This document shows positions 43,590-52,229 of a stretch of DNA of 64,000 nt, one piece after another. This DNA comes from an uncultured Verrucomicrobiota bacterium. Lineage in GTDB: Bacteria > Verrucomicrobiota > Verrucomicrobiia > Verrucomicrobiales > Verrucomicrobiaceae. The stretch covers positions 1 through 64,000 of the forward strand of contig CAINGK010000221.1 in assembly GCA_903848465.1 (NCBI GenBank). The letters are read 5' to 3'. Position 1 is the first letter of the stretch. Each line of letters starts with the position of its first letter. A model generated the notes under the pieces. It did no database searches, was not told the DNA's origin, and saw only the letters and a list, made by a program, of their open reading frames with translations. The position numbers and the translations under genes were made by a program.

Positions 43590-45675
43590 GGCCGGGGCCG
43601 GGAAGCAGGTGGTGCGCACCGTGCAGCCCTACGCCAAAGAGGTATCTGTCATCGTCGGCACCGAACGCGTGGTAGCGGAAAAGCTGCACAAGGACGGCTA
43701 CTTTGAAGCCGTCACGCCCAAAGGCCTCTATGAGCTCGAAGTGACCCCGTTTGAAGGCCCGACCACTCGCTACAGCGATCCCTACTCCTTTGGCCTGCTG
43801 CTGGGAGATCAGGACATGTACTTTTTCCGCGAAGGCACCCACCAGCGCCTGTGGGAGGTGCTGGGCGCACGCCTGAAAACGGTGCACGGCGTCGCTGGCT
43901 GTCAGTTTGCCGTATGGGCACCGAATGCCCAGCGCGTCTCCGTGGTGGGCGACTGGAACCGCTGGGATGGCCGCGTGAATGTGATGCGCAACCGCATCGA
44001 AGCCGGCATCTGGGAAATCTTTATCCCCGGCATCACAGAACTGACGCACTACAAGTTTGAGATCGTGGACAAGCACGGCCACCTCTGCCTGAAGAGCGAT
44101 CCCTACGCCGTCTTTGCCCAGCACGGCACGCAGACCTCCAGCCTCGTCTTTGATCTGGAGCGCTACATCTGGTCTGACAGCGAGTGGATTCAGACACGGG
44201 CAAAGCGCGATCTCTACCACGCGCCCATGAGCGCCTACGAGGTGCATTTCGGCTCATGGAAGCGCAAGGCAGAGCAAGGGAACCGCTGGATGTCCTACAA
44301 GGAACTGGCGGATGAATTGATCCCGTATGTCAAAAACTTGGGCTTCACGCACATCGAGATCATGGGCATCGCCGAGCATCCGTTTGATGGCTCCTGGGGC
44401 TATCAGGTCACCGGCTACTTCGCGCCGACGAGCCGCTTTGGAAATCCCGATGAGTTCCGCGAATTCGTGGACCGCTGCCATCAGGCTGGCATCGGCGTCA
44501 TTCTCGACTGGGTGCCAGGGCATTTCCCGAAAGACTCGCACGGTCTTGCCAAGTTCGACGGCACTGCGCTCTATGAGCATGCCGACCCGCGCCTTGGCGA
44601 GCATCAGGACTGGGGCACGCTCATCTTCAACTACGGCCGCCATGAGGTGAAGAACTTCCTCATCTCCAATGCCCTCTACTGGCTGGAGCAGTTCCACATC
44701 GACGGCCTGCGCGTCGATGCCGTGGCGTCCATGCTGTACCTCGACTACTCACGCGAGGCGGGACAGTGGGTGCCGAACCACCTCGGCGGGCGCGAAAACC
44801 TGGAAGCCATCGCTTTCATGCGCGAGCTAAACACCGTCTGCTACGCCAAGCATCCCGGCTCCACCATCATTGCCGAGGAAAGCACCGCCTGGCCGGGAGT
44901 TTCCAAGCCCGTCAGCACCGGCGGATTGGGCTTTGGCTTCAAATGGAACATGGGCTGGATGAATGACAGCCTGCGCTACATGGCGCTGGAGCCCGTGCAT
45001 CGGAAATACCACCACGGCGAGGCCACGTTCGCCATGATTTATGCCTTTGATGAAAACTTCATTCTCGTGCTCAGCCACGATGAAGTCGTGCATGGCAAAG
45101 GTTCCCTGATCAACAAGATGCCCGGCGACCGCTGGCAGCAGTTCGCCAACCTGCGCATGTTCTTCACCTGGATGTGGACGCACCCCGGCAAAAAGCTTCT
45201 GTTCATGGGCGGTGAATTCGGCCAGTGGAATGAGTGGCGGCATGACAGCAGCCTCGACTGGCATCTCTTCCTCGGGGAGGAGCACAGCGGCCTGCAAAAG
45301 CTTGTCAAAGACCTCAACCATCTCTACACCAGTCGTCCTGCGCTTTACGCCAAGGATCACGAACCCGGCGGCTTCTATTGGCTGGATGCCAACGATGCTG
45401 AAAACAGCATCTTCGCCTTCGTGCGCTCCTCGCCCGATGGCGACCGCGTGACAGTGCTCGTCAACGCCACGCCCGTGACCCGCAAGGACTACCGCGTCGG
45501 CGTCGCCGAAGCTGGCGGCTACCGGGAACTCCTCAACAGCGACTCCGCCAACTACGCCGGTTCCGGCGTCAGCGCTGGCGCAGGCTTCCAAGCCCAGCAC
45601 GTCCCCTGGCAGGGCCAGCCCTGGAGCCTCGTCGTCGATCTCCCGCCGCTCGGCACTCTAGTGCTGGGGCGGTGA
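43504..45675 (+). CDS. 1,4-alpha-glucan branching enzyme
   Basis: A 723-residue GH13/CBM48 branching enzyme. The N-terminal CBM48-like module contains QFAVWAPNAQRVSVVGDWN. The catalytic motifs are DWVPGHFPKD (region I), GLRVDAVASMLYLDY (region II, with nucleophile Asp), AEESTAWPGVSKP (region III acid Glu) and SHDEVVHGK (region IV Asp). Length and motif spacing match bacterial GlgB. It makes alpha-1,6 branches in glycogen. It begins inside the preceding glycosyltransferase gene. No glgA, glgC or glgP is in the window. Confidence 0.96.
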   Translation: MSQYSHKAEIEAVLAARHQNVFAFLGAHEAGAGKQVVRTVQPYAKEVSVIVGTERVVAEKLHKDGYFEAVTPKGLYELEVTPFEGPTTRYSDPYSFGLLLGDQDMYFFREGTHQRLWEVLGARLKTVHGVAGCQFAVWAPNAQRVSVVGDWNRWDGRVNVMRNRIEAGIWEIFIPGITELTHYKFEIVDKHGHLCLKSDPYAVFAQHGTQTSSLVFDLERYIWSDSEWIQTRAKRDLYHAPMSAYEVHFGSWKRKAEQGNRWMSYKELADELIPYVKNLGFTHIEIMGIAEHPFDGSWGYQVTGYFAPTSRFGNPDEFREFVDRCHQAGIGVILDWVPGHFPKDSHGLAKFDGTALYEHADPRLGEHQDWGTLIFNYGRHEVKNFLISNALYWLEQFHIDGLRVDAVASMLYLDYSREAGQWVPNHLGGRENLEAIAFMRELNTVCYAKHPGSTIIAEESTAWPGVSKPVSTGGLGFGFKWNMGWMNDSLRYMALEPVHRKYHHGEATFAMIYAFDENFILVLSHDEVVHGKGSLINKMPGDRWQQFANLRMFFTWMWTHPGKKLLFMGGEFGQWNEWRHDSSLDWHLFLGEEHSGLQKLVKDLNHLYTSRPALYAKDHEPGGFYWLDANDAENSIFAFVRSSPDGDRVTVLVNATPVTRKDYRVGVAEAGGYRELLNSDSANYAGSGVSAGAGFQAQHVPWQGQPWSLVVDLPPLGTLVLGR

Positions 45676-45828
45676 GGGGACTGTCCTCGTTTGCTGGCAG
45701 GATCAACTCAACTAGTAGAAAGCGACGGTTAGAAGGTCACAACGCAGGGGCTGATAGCCCTGGCGATGGCGGCTCGGTTCCGAGTTGCTGGCCGAGAGGG
45801 CATCGCTCACGGATGCACGGCCAGAGCG

Positions 45829-46812
45829 TCATTGAATAACGCCCGCTTTCCGGTACACGTCCACAATGTCCAAGATGGAGCGGGCAAACGGAGCTGGAAT
45901 GTACCAGTGTACGTTTTCATAAATTCGACTGCTGGAGGTCATGCCTGGCATGTTCGTTGGCAGATTGGGGATATTCGTCGGTAGCTTGGGCAGGTTCGGC
46001 ATCCGCCCAGTTCTGTCCTGAAAGGCGGTCTTGATGCAGACCGCACCGCTGCCGCCACGGAGAATCTGATACGGAACCTCTTTACCACTGCTGCCGTTGT
46101 GGGTGAGACTGACCAGATTGAAATAGGGTTCGCGGATGCCGTCGGGAACAGGCAGCCATCTCGCATTCTTGCCGATCTGGTCCACGAACTGGACGGAGAC
46201 AACTTTCCGCTCCTTGTCCACGAGTAGGAATAGTTGGTTGAAGGGCTGCCCATGATCCACGAAACTCTTGAACTGAAAGCCGCAGAGAATGAGCGAATCG
46301 TTCGGCAGACAGGGGTGAACCATGGGCCGCTCATTGAGCTTGTTGAAGCCCTGAGGCAGTGTCTGGAGGGCCTCATCCATCGGCATGCGCCAGCGTATGT
46401 TGCCCACAATGGTGGTCGGAATGGGTTCCTGGCCTTTCGGTGCATTTCCAACGGCAGCCTTGCAGTATAAATCCAGTGACTCCAGCAACTCCCGTTTGGC
46501 GGTCAGAGTCTGCGGCAGCCAGTTCGGGGAAAACACCATGCCTCCCAGCAACGGCTGAGTGCTGGGCACCGCCGGACGTTCCGCTCCCTGCGTTTTGAGC
46601 CACTGCTGATCTGGGACACTCAGGGTGGCGATGCTCAGCATATGCTGCTGGCCGCTTTCGAGCCGCAGCGTGACCTGCCCGTTCTGCACCGAGACCAGCG
46701 CTGCACGAACGGCGCGGCCTTTGGCATCGGTGAAGGTGCGCAATGGCTCAGCAGATAGCGTCATCAGTGGAAAGAAGATGAGCAGGAGGGGGAGACGGAG
46801 TTTGTAGTTCAT
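45829..46812 (-). CDS. SHD1-like exported protein of unknown function
   Basis: A 327-residue protein with a signal peptide (RLPLLLIFFPLMTLSA). It starts with an SHD1-like beta-barrel domain (residues 24-75): RTFTDAKGRAVRAALVSVQNG and VTLRLESGQQHMLS. This domain is common at the N-terminus of Verrucomicrobia proteins. The rest has no recognised domain; a short repeat PNLPKLPTNIPNLPTNMPG occurs near residue 285. It is 59 bases downstream of the kinase/thioredoxin fusion on the same strand and may share its transcript. Confidence 0.7.
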   Translation of the reverse strand: MNYKLRLPLLLIFFPLMTLSAEPLRTFTDAKGRAVRAALVSVQNGQVTLRLESGQQHMLSIATLSVPDQQWLKTQGAERPAVPSTQPLLGGMVFSPNWLPQTLTAKRELLESLDLYCKAAVGNAPKGQEPIPTTIVGNIRWRMPMDEALQTLPQGFNKLNERPMVHPCLPNDSLILCGFQFKSFVDHGQPFNQLFLLVDKERKVVSVQFVDQIGKNARWLPVPDGIREPYFNLVSLTHNGSSGKEVPYQILRGGSGAVCIKTAFQDRTGRMPNLPKLPTNIPNLPTNMPGMTSSSRIYENVHWYIPAPFARSILDIVDVYRKAGVIQ

Positions 46813-46871
46813 GCTGGAAGTGAGGAGTTCAGAGAGTTCCTTCGTGAAGCACGGCGGGCGGCTGCACCTTA

Positions 46872-49271
46872 TCAGCGATTTTTTTCAGCGAGGGCTTTGG
46901 CGATGGCGGGTTCGAGGCCGGTGCCACGCGCGCCGACGGCGAGGATGCGCCCGGTGTCGCCATCAATGAGAAAGGTGGCCGGAATGGACTGGACGTTGTA
47001 GAGCTTGGCGATGGCGGAGTCCCAGCCTTTGCCGTCAAACACCTGCGGCCAGACGATGTTTTTCTCTTTGAGGAATGCGGTGAGTTGATCCTTGTCCTGA
47101 TCAAGGCTGATGCCGAGGATTTCAAAGCCCGCACCATGGTGCTTTTGATAGGCGCTGATGACGTGAGGAACCTCGGTGACACAGGGCGGGCACCAGGTGG
47201 CCCAGAAGTCGAGCAAGAGCACCTTTCCTTTGTATGCGGCGGGCATGGAAACCTTGGTGCCGTCGAGCGTGGTGGCATCAAAGGTGAGCGCTTGCTTGCC
47301 GATTTCGAGGATCGGGATCGGTTTGGACTCGGGAGCGGTGCGTGTGGAAGAGACGATGCGGAAGTCTCCGCCGCTCGGCGTGAGTCCGGCGATTTCGTAA
47401 TTCTTGCCGCTGATGTTGAAGGCATCCTTCACATGGAAGCGTTCCCCGCGCCAGTCGTAGCGGCCGTCGCCATTCAGGTCGAGGCGGAGGCTGCTGGTAG
47501 GTGCGCTAAAGTCGCCTTTGCAGTCGTCGTCGCACAAGAGGGCGGGGATGGACTTGGCACCGAGGATGATGCTGCCGGCGCGGACGTAATCCGAGTAGTA
47601 GAGGAGGACTTTTTGCGGGCGCTTCGGCATGCCGGTGCCGAAGCGGTAGGCCGATAGCTGCACGACGAGGGGCTTGCCGCCGGGGTTGTCCAGTTCGACC
47701 GGGAAGGAGCCTGAGGCGGAAATTTCCTCTGTGCCGTCTTCTTTTTTGAAAGTGCGGCGCTCCCACTTGGCGGGCGGATCGTCACTGAGATCGCCATTGG
47801 CATTGCTGTCCACGTAGAGTCGGGGCTTGAGGCTGTCAGGCTGGTCGATGATGAAGGCGTGCTCGCGCTGGCGGGAGGCAGGGCCTAGTTTAATGATGCC
47901 GTATTCGGCCTGGGAAAGGCCGCTCGGCACTCGGCTCAAGCCAGATGGCTTGGTGGCTGAGGTGGGCGCGCTCTGTGGACGATAGCCCCCCATGCGGCTC
48001 ATGCCGCCGCTGGAGAGGAGAGGAAGCATGATGCTGCGATCTGTGGGCAAAGAGGCTGCGCCTGAGATGTCTGCCACAGCTTCGGTAGCGGCTGCAGCTT
48101 TGATCGTGTCGGCCTGCGCCGGCGCTTTGTAAACCGACTTGGTTCGTTCCGCCCAGACGACCAAGCATGCACAGGCGACCGCTACCCCCACGACCGGCCC
48201 CCAAAAGCCGAAATTGATGTTCCTTTTCGGCGACAGATCAGCCTGTCGCTTGGGCGAAAGGTAAGACTGCTCGGGAATGCGCTGCAATTGAACGGCCTTG
48301 GTCGGCAATTCTGCAGAAGAAGCACCCGGGCAGGCAACCTGAGAGAGCGGCTGGGTGAGAATGCCATCGAGAGCAAGGCGCATGTCGCGAATGCTTTGGT
48401 AGCGGACTTTGCGGTCCTCCCGCATGGCCGAGGCCACGATGGGGTCAAAGCGCGGGTCGAGGCCCTTCACGAGCAGGCTGGGCAGCTCGAAGATGCCCTG
48501 GGGTAGGCGACCGGTGAGCATCTGGTAGAGCATCACGCCCGTCGCGTAAATATCCGCGCGATGGTCCACGCTGATGCCGAGGGTGAGCGCCTCTGGTGCC
48601 ACAAAATGGAGCGTGCCCATGACGTGACCGGTGACGGTGAGGCTGGTTTGGCCACTTTGAAATGATTTGGCAAGCCCGAAGTCCGCCACCTTCACCTGGC
48701 CGTCGATACCGACCATGATGTTCGCCGGTTTGATGTCCCGGTGGACGATGCCCAGATCGTGGGCGTATTGCAGCGCATCGCAGACGTGCGCGGTGACCGC
48801 CAGAGCGTGAGCGGAGGAGAGACGGCCCTGGCGGGCCACCATCTGCCCCACGTCCGTGCCGTCGATAAACTCCATGATAAAGTAGAGCGTGCCATCACTC
48901 ATCTCGCCGAAATCGAAAACCTTCACGATGCCGGGATGGTTGAGCTGCGCCATGGCCCGTGCCTCCTGCTTGAATCTCTGTGCAAATGAGGCGTCGTGCT
49001 CGCTGAGCATCGGCGGCAAGATTTTGATGGCGACGGGACGCTCCAGAGACGTCTGCATGCCGCGATACACCGCGCCCATGCCACCGCGGGCGAGAAAGGT
49101 CTCAATGACATAGCCTTCGAGCCGTGACTGAAGCTCCTCAGGCTCCAGCGGCTGCCATAGGCGCGGGTCAGACACAGGCTGTGTGGCGTCCTGCTCCAGC
49201 GCACCTTGCAGGAGATCGCTGGCCGCATTGCCAAAGAGGGCGTCGGTTTGGGAGGAGTGTTCGGGAGTCAT
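46872..49271 (-). CDS. Membrane serine/threonine kinase fused to a TlpA-like thioredoxin domain
   Basis: A 799-residue protein. Residues 1-310 form a Hanks-type kinase: GGMG at 63-66, catalytic Lys83, HRDIKPANI with Asp179, DFG at 197-199 and an APE motif. A single transmembrane segment lies near 355-373 (GFWGPVVGVAVACACLVVW). Residues 380-655 are an extracytoplasmic beta-rich region with two calcium-loop-like motifs (DSNANGDLSDD, DLNGDGRYD). Residues 657-799 are a TlpA/redoxin thioredoxin fold with WATWCPPC (Cys694, Cys697) and cis-Pro in SIPATFLID. This links an intracellular kinase to an extracytoplasmic redox or disulfide-reductase module, suggesting a redox- or peptidoglycan-environment sensor (inference). 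All catalytic residues look intact. It lies just downstream of a second, truncated kinase. Confidence 0.92.
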   Translation of the reverse strand: MTPEHSSQTDALFGNAASDLLQGALEQDATQPVSDPRLWQPLEPEELQSRLEGYVIETFLARGGMGAVYRGMQTSLERPVAIKILPPMLSEHDASFAQRFKQEARAMAQLNHPGIVKVFDFGEMSDGTLYFIMEFIDGTDVGQMVARQGRLSSAHALAVTAHVCDALQYAHDLGIVHRDIKPANIMVGIDGQVKVADFGLAKSFQSGQTSLTVTGHVMGTLHFVAPEALTLGISVDHRADIYATGVMLYQMLTGRLPQGIFELPSLLVKGLDPRFDPIVASAMREDRKVRYQSIRDMRLALDGILTQPLSQVACPGASSAELPTKAVQLQRIPEQSYLSPKRQADLSPKRNINFGFWGPVVGVAVACACLVVWAERTKSVYKAPAQADTIKAAAATEAVADISGAASLPTDRSIMLPLLSSGGMSRMGGYRPQSAPTSATKPSGLSRVPSGLSQAEYGIIKLGPASRQREHAFIIDQPDSLKPRLYVDSNANGDLSDDPPAKWERRTFKKEDGTEEISASGSFPVELDNPGGKPLVVQLSAYRFGTGMPKRPQKVLLYYSDYVRAGSIILGAKSIPALLCDDDCKGDFSAPTSSLRLDLNGDGRYDWRGERFHVKDAFNISGKNYEIAGLTPSGGDFRIVSSTRTAPESKPIPILEIGKQALTFDATTLDGTKVSMPAAYKGKVLLLDFWATWCPPCVTEVPHVISAYQKHHGAGFEILGISLDQDKDQLTAFLKEKNIVWPQVFDGKGWDSAIAKLYNVQSIPATFLIDGDTGRILAVGARGTGLEPAIAKALAEKNR

Positions 49272-49326
49272 GAGAAAGAGAATGTGGACAAGAGCTACTT
49301 CGGAAGCGGTGTGGGAAGGTTGCGCT

Positions 49327-52080
49327 TTACTCCAAAAGAAAAATGGATTGAGCCAGGGGAGCGTCTCTCAGCTGGATGACGGTGCCGTCTCCTTTGATGG
49401 CCAAAAAGGTGCCGGGATAGTTGAAGGATTCGAAGCGTACTTTGCCATCGCCGAGACGGGTCATTTTCCAGGTGGCGTCCTCATCAAAAAGACGTTCCGG
49501 AACCGCCGGACGTTCATGGGTCCACACAATGGACCGCCAATGGCGAACAAAGTAATTTTTTGCCTCCATCATTTCCAGGGATACCGCCTTGGAGTCAGCC
49601 AGACCGGGGACGATCCTGAACTCCGTGGCAGGTTTGTCATACTGCGTTAAATCAATGTCACGCAGTGGCTTCAAGATTTGGATGGGAGTGCGTGGGAGCG
49701 AGAGCAACACTCTGGATGGAATGCCGAAAACCGTAGTTGCTGACGCAGAATGCTTGGTTGTTTCGGCGGCCCTGAGTGTGGGATAAGCCCAGAAGGCGTG
49801 ATCACTGCTGGCATCACCTGCTGCGTCGGTGATGAGGGTAAGGCGTTTGGAGCCAGCGGGAAAAGTCACGGCGATGGGCAGTTCGTGACCGGCATAGCTT
49901 CTCAGCTCATTGGAATCCAGCAGCGTTTTTCCATCCACTTCGATGATGTATTTCCAGCTCCCATAAACGCTGACCGGCTGGCCAGTGTATTTGTTGGATG
50001 GCCCGATGCCCGTGGCCGTGAAGGCGGTATAACCGCTGGGTATGGCAAACTCCGTGCGGCTCATGGGATGTGCCCAGAGATACTGCGTGCAGACTTTTCC
50101 TCCGAGGAAGACACCGCGACCTTCACGGTCGTCGATCGAACCGTAATGATTGGCACGGTAGAGTGCCCAGCCGACCTGCGCATGCAGTGGCGAGAGATCG
50201 ACGAGTGAGAGATCATGCTTGCGCGCCGGTGGATCGGCGATGCCAGATGGATCTGCTGCGATGGCTTTCCAGTGGCAGATGCCAGCGGACCTACCTTCCT
50301 CACACTGCGCCGAGATGCGCAAGGCCTTGGTATTCACCGCCGGAAACTTCACCACGCACCACTGATCCCGCACCGCAGGCGGGATGGTGGCCTCCACCGG
50401 AACCCAGGCTCCTGACTCTTCACGATAAAGCAGCCGCCAAAACACCGGCATTGTTGAGTTTCCATCTTCTAACCAGACGATCTGGCATTCGTTGATGGTT
50501 TGGGATGTTTCCCATTCCAACTGCGCCCATTCCAACTGCGCCCATTCCATGCCGCCCTTTTTTGGATACCAGGTCATGCGCTGCGGATAACCTGAGTTTG
50601 GCACCGTGATTACTTTGCCGTCATTCATGTACTTCACATGATCATCACGAGAGTAGTTGGAACACCCCGGCCTTGCATTAAGGGCGATGTCGGTGCCTGG
50701 AGCCGCAGGCATTGCTTTGACCTCGGGTGGTTCGAGCTGGATGTAGTCCAGTCCGAAACCAAGGACCGCATGGTCATTCCAGACTTTACCGTGATTGGCC
50801 ACGAGCTTGACCTTGAGTGTGTGATCGCCTGCAGTGAGATCAAAGACACCCCAGTCCAAAATATCGGAGGTTACGATCGTATCTGCCTGTTGATCAAAAG
50901 GAGCCCCCTGAACCTGCTGACCATCCAAAGACACGTTAACGACGGCGTAATCTATAGCACCCGTCAGCACGCCTCTCACACGCTGCCTTCCTGGTTCAGA
51001 CACTGAAAACTGTGCTTTGAGCTCATCGCCCAGCATTCCATCGTGCCACCAAAGATGATTGTCGGCACTCCAGACACCCGCATGAAAGGCGGAGGTTCTT
51101 TGTGTCTCAGCTTTGCCTCCAGTCACTTGGATGACCTCCATGGCCTCGCCTTCAATACGTTGGATCGTTTTCCGCTCAGCCTGCGGCAAGTTCTTCCACA
51201 CAAAAAATGCAGCAAGCGCAAGCAACATGGCGCTGACGGGCAGCCAGAAACCGATGTCTTTATTCTTGTTCCTGGAAACAGGTCTGACGCTCCGCTGCGA
51301 AGATTGCTGTGGCTGATCGGCGGGGCGCTGTGGCCTGGCTGTGGTCTTGAGCGCGGCGGGAGCCTCCGCCGCATTGGGATCAACCTGCGTCACCGGCTTG
51401 GTGAGGATTGCGTCCAGATCGTGGCGCAGACCATCCACATCTGGGTAGCGAGATTCGCGGTCATTTTGCAGCGTGCGGGTGATGATCTTGTCATACCGTG
51501 GATCGAGGCCTGCTACTTTGTGAGAGGGGAGGTCAAACATGCCCTGTGGCAGATCGCCCGTGAGCATCTGGTACAGCATGACTCCTATGGCATAGATGTC
51601 GGCACGGTGATCCACCGAGGAACCGAGGATGAGAGATTCTGGAGCAATGTAATGCATCGTCCCCATGGCCATGCCGCTCTGGGTGAGGCTGGACTGATCG
51701 CCAAGGTTTATTCTAGCGAGACCGAAGTCAGTCACCTTCACCACGCCATTGTAGCCAACCATGATGTTGGCTGGTTTAATATCGCGGTGGATGATGCCGC
51801 GTGCGTGGGCGTATTTCAGTGCGTCGCACACATGCGCGGTGATTGCCATGGCATCCTGGGAGGATAGCCGCCCTTTCTTGGCCAGCATCTGCGCGACATC
51901 AATGCCATCGACATACTCCATGACGATGTAGCGCATGCCATCTGCCGCTTGGCCGAAGTCATACACGGCGACGATGCCTGGATAGTTGAGCTTGGCCATG
52001 GCCAGCGCTTCCTGGCGGAAGCGCACTCCAAAACTGGCGTCCGTGGTCTCCACTCCGGGGGGCAGGATTTTGATCGCCAC
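49327..52080 (-). CDS. Serine/threonine kinase lacking its N-lobe glycine loop; likely pseudogene
   Basis: From the GTG at 52080 (VAIKILPP) the kinase is normal: HRDIKPANIMV, DFGLARINL, MHYIAPE, then a single transmembrane segment (IGFWLPVSAMLLALAAFFVW). The large extracytoplasmic part includes a discoidin-like segment, an NPCBM-like domain (the GGKVCTQYLWAHP and AFWAYP motifs) and a C-terminal AbfB-like domain (EFRIVPGLAD). Reading frame homology continues upstream only to about 52110 (RGRQRALERDV), then stops with no glycine loop and no start. The 5' end has thus been removed, and the break abuts the polyvalent-protein fragment. The ORF may be expressed from the GTG but would lack the ATP-binding loop. 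A tandem EWAQLEWAQLEWE repeat (a 15-base duplication) sits near 50525-50555. Confidence 0.8.
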   Translation of the reverse strand: MAIKILPPGVETTDASFGVRFRQEALAMAKLNYPGIVAVYDFGQAADGMRYIVMEYVDGIDVAQMLAKKGRLSSQDAMAITAHVCDALKYAHARGIIHRDIKPANIMVGYNGVVKVTDFGLARINLGDQSSLTQSGMAMGTMHYIAPESLILGSSVDHRADIYAIGVMLYQMLTGDLPQGMFDLPSHKVAGLDPRYDKIITRTLQNDRESRYPDVDGLRHDLDAILTKPVTQVDPNAAEAPAALKTTARPQRPADQPQQSSQRSVRPVSRNKNKDIGFWLPVSAMLLALAAFFVWKNLPQAERKTIQRIEGEAMEVIQVTGGKAETQRTSAFHAGVWSADNHLWWHDGMLGDELKAQFSVSEPGRQRVRGVLTGAIDYAVVNVSLDGQQVQGAPFDQQADTIVTSDILDWGVFDLTAGDHTLKVKLVANHGKVWNDHAVLGFGLDYIQLEPPEVKAMPAAPGTDIALNARPGCSNYSRDDHVKYMNDGKVITVPNSGYPQRMTWYPKKGGMEWAQLEWAQLEWETSQTINECQIVWLEDGNSTMPVFWRLLYREESGAWVPVEATIPPAVRDQWCVVKFPAVNTKALRISAQCEEGRSAGICHWKAIAADPSGIADPPARKHDLSLVDLSPLHAQVGWALYRANHYGSIDDREGRGVFLGGKVCTQYLWAHPMSRTEFAIPSGYTAFTATGIGPSNKYTGQPVSVYGSWKYIIEVDGKTLLDSNELRSYAGHELPIAVTFPAGSKRLTLITDAAGDASSDHAFWAYPTLRAAETTKHSASATTVFGIPSRVLLSLPRTPIQILKPLRDIDLTQYDKPATEFRIVPGLADSKAVSLEMMEAKNYFVRHWRSIVWTHERPAVPERLFDEDATWKMTRLGDGKVRFESFNYPGTFLAIKGDGTVIQLRDAPLAQSIFLLE

Positions 52081-52229
52081 GTCGCGCTCCAGCGCCCGCT
52101 GACGACCGCGGCGAACCCGGCACCTTCATCGAAGAAATCCAGTCCGACCGCCACCAAGCAGGACGCGAGAAGGGTTATCGCGAAGACAAGGAAGGAAATC
52201 TCAGCAAGCTTGTATCGGAGCGTGATGCG

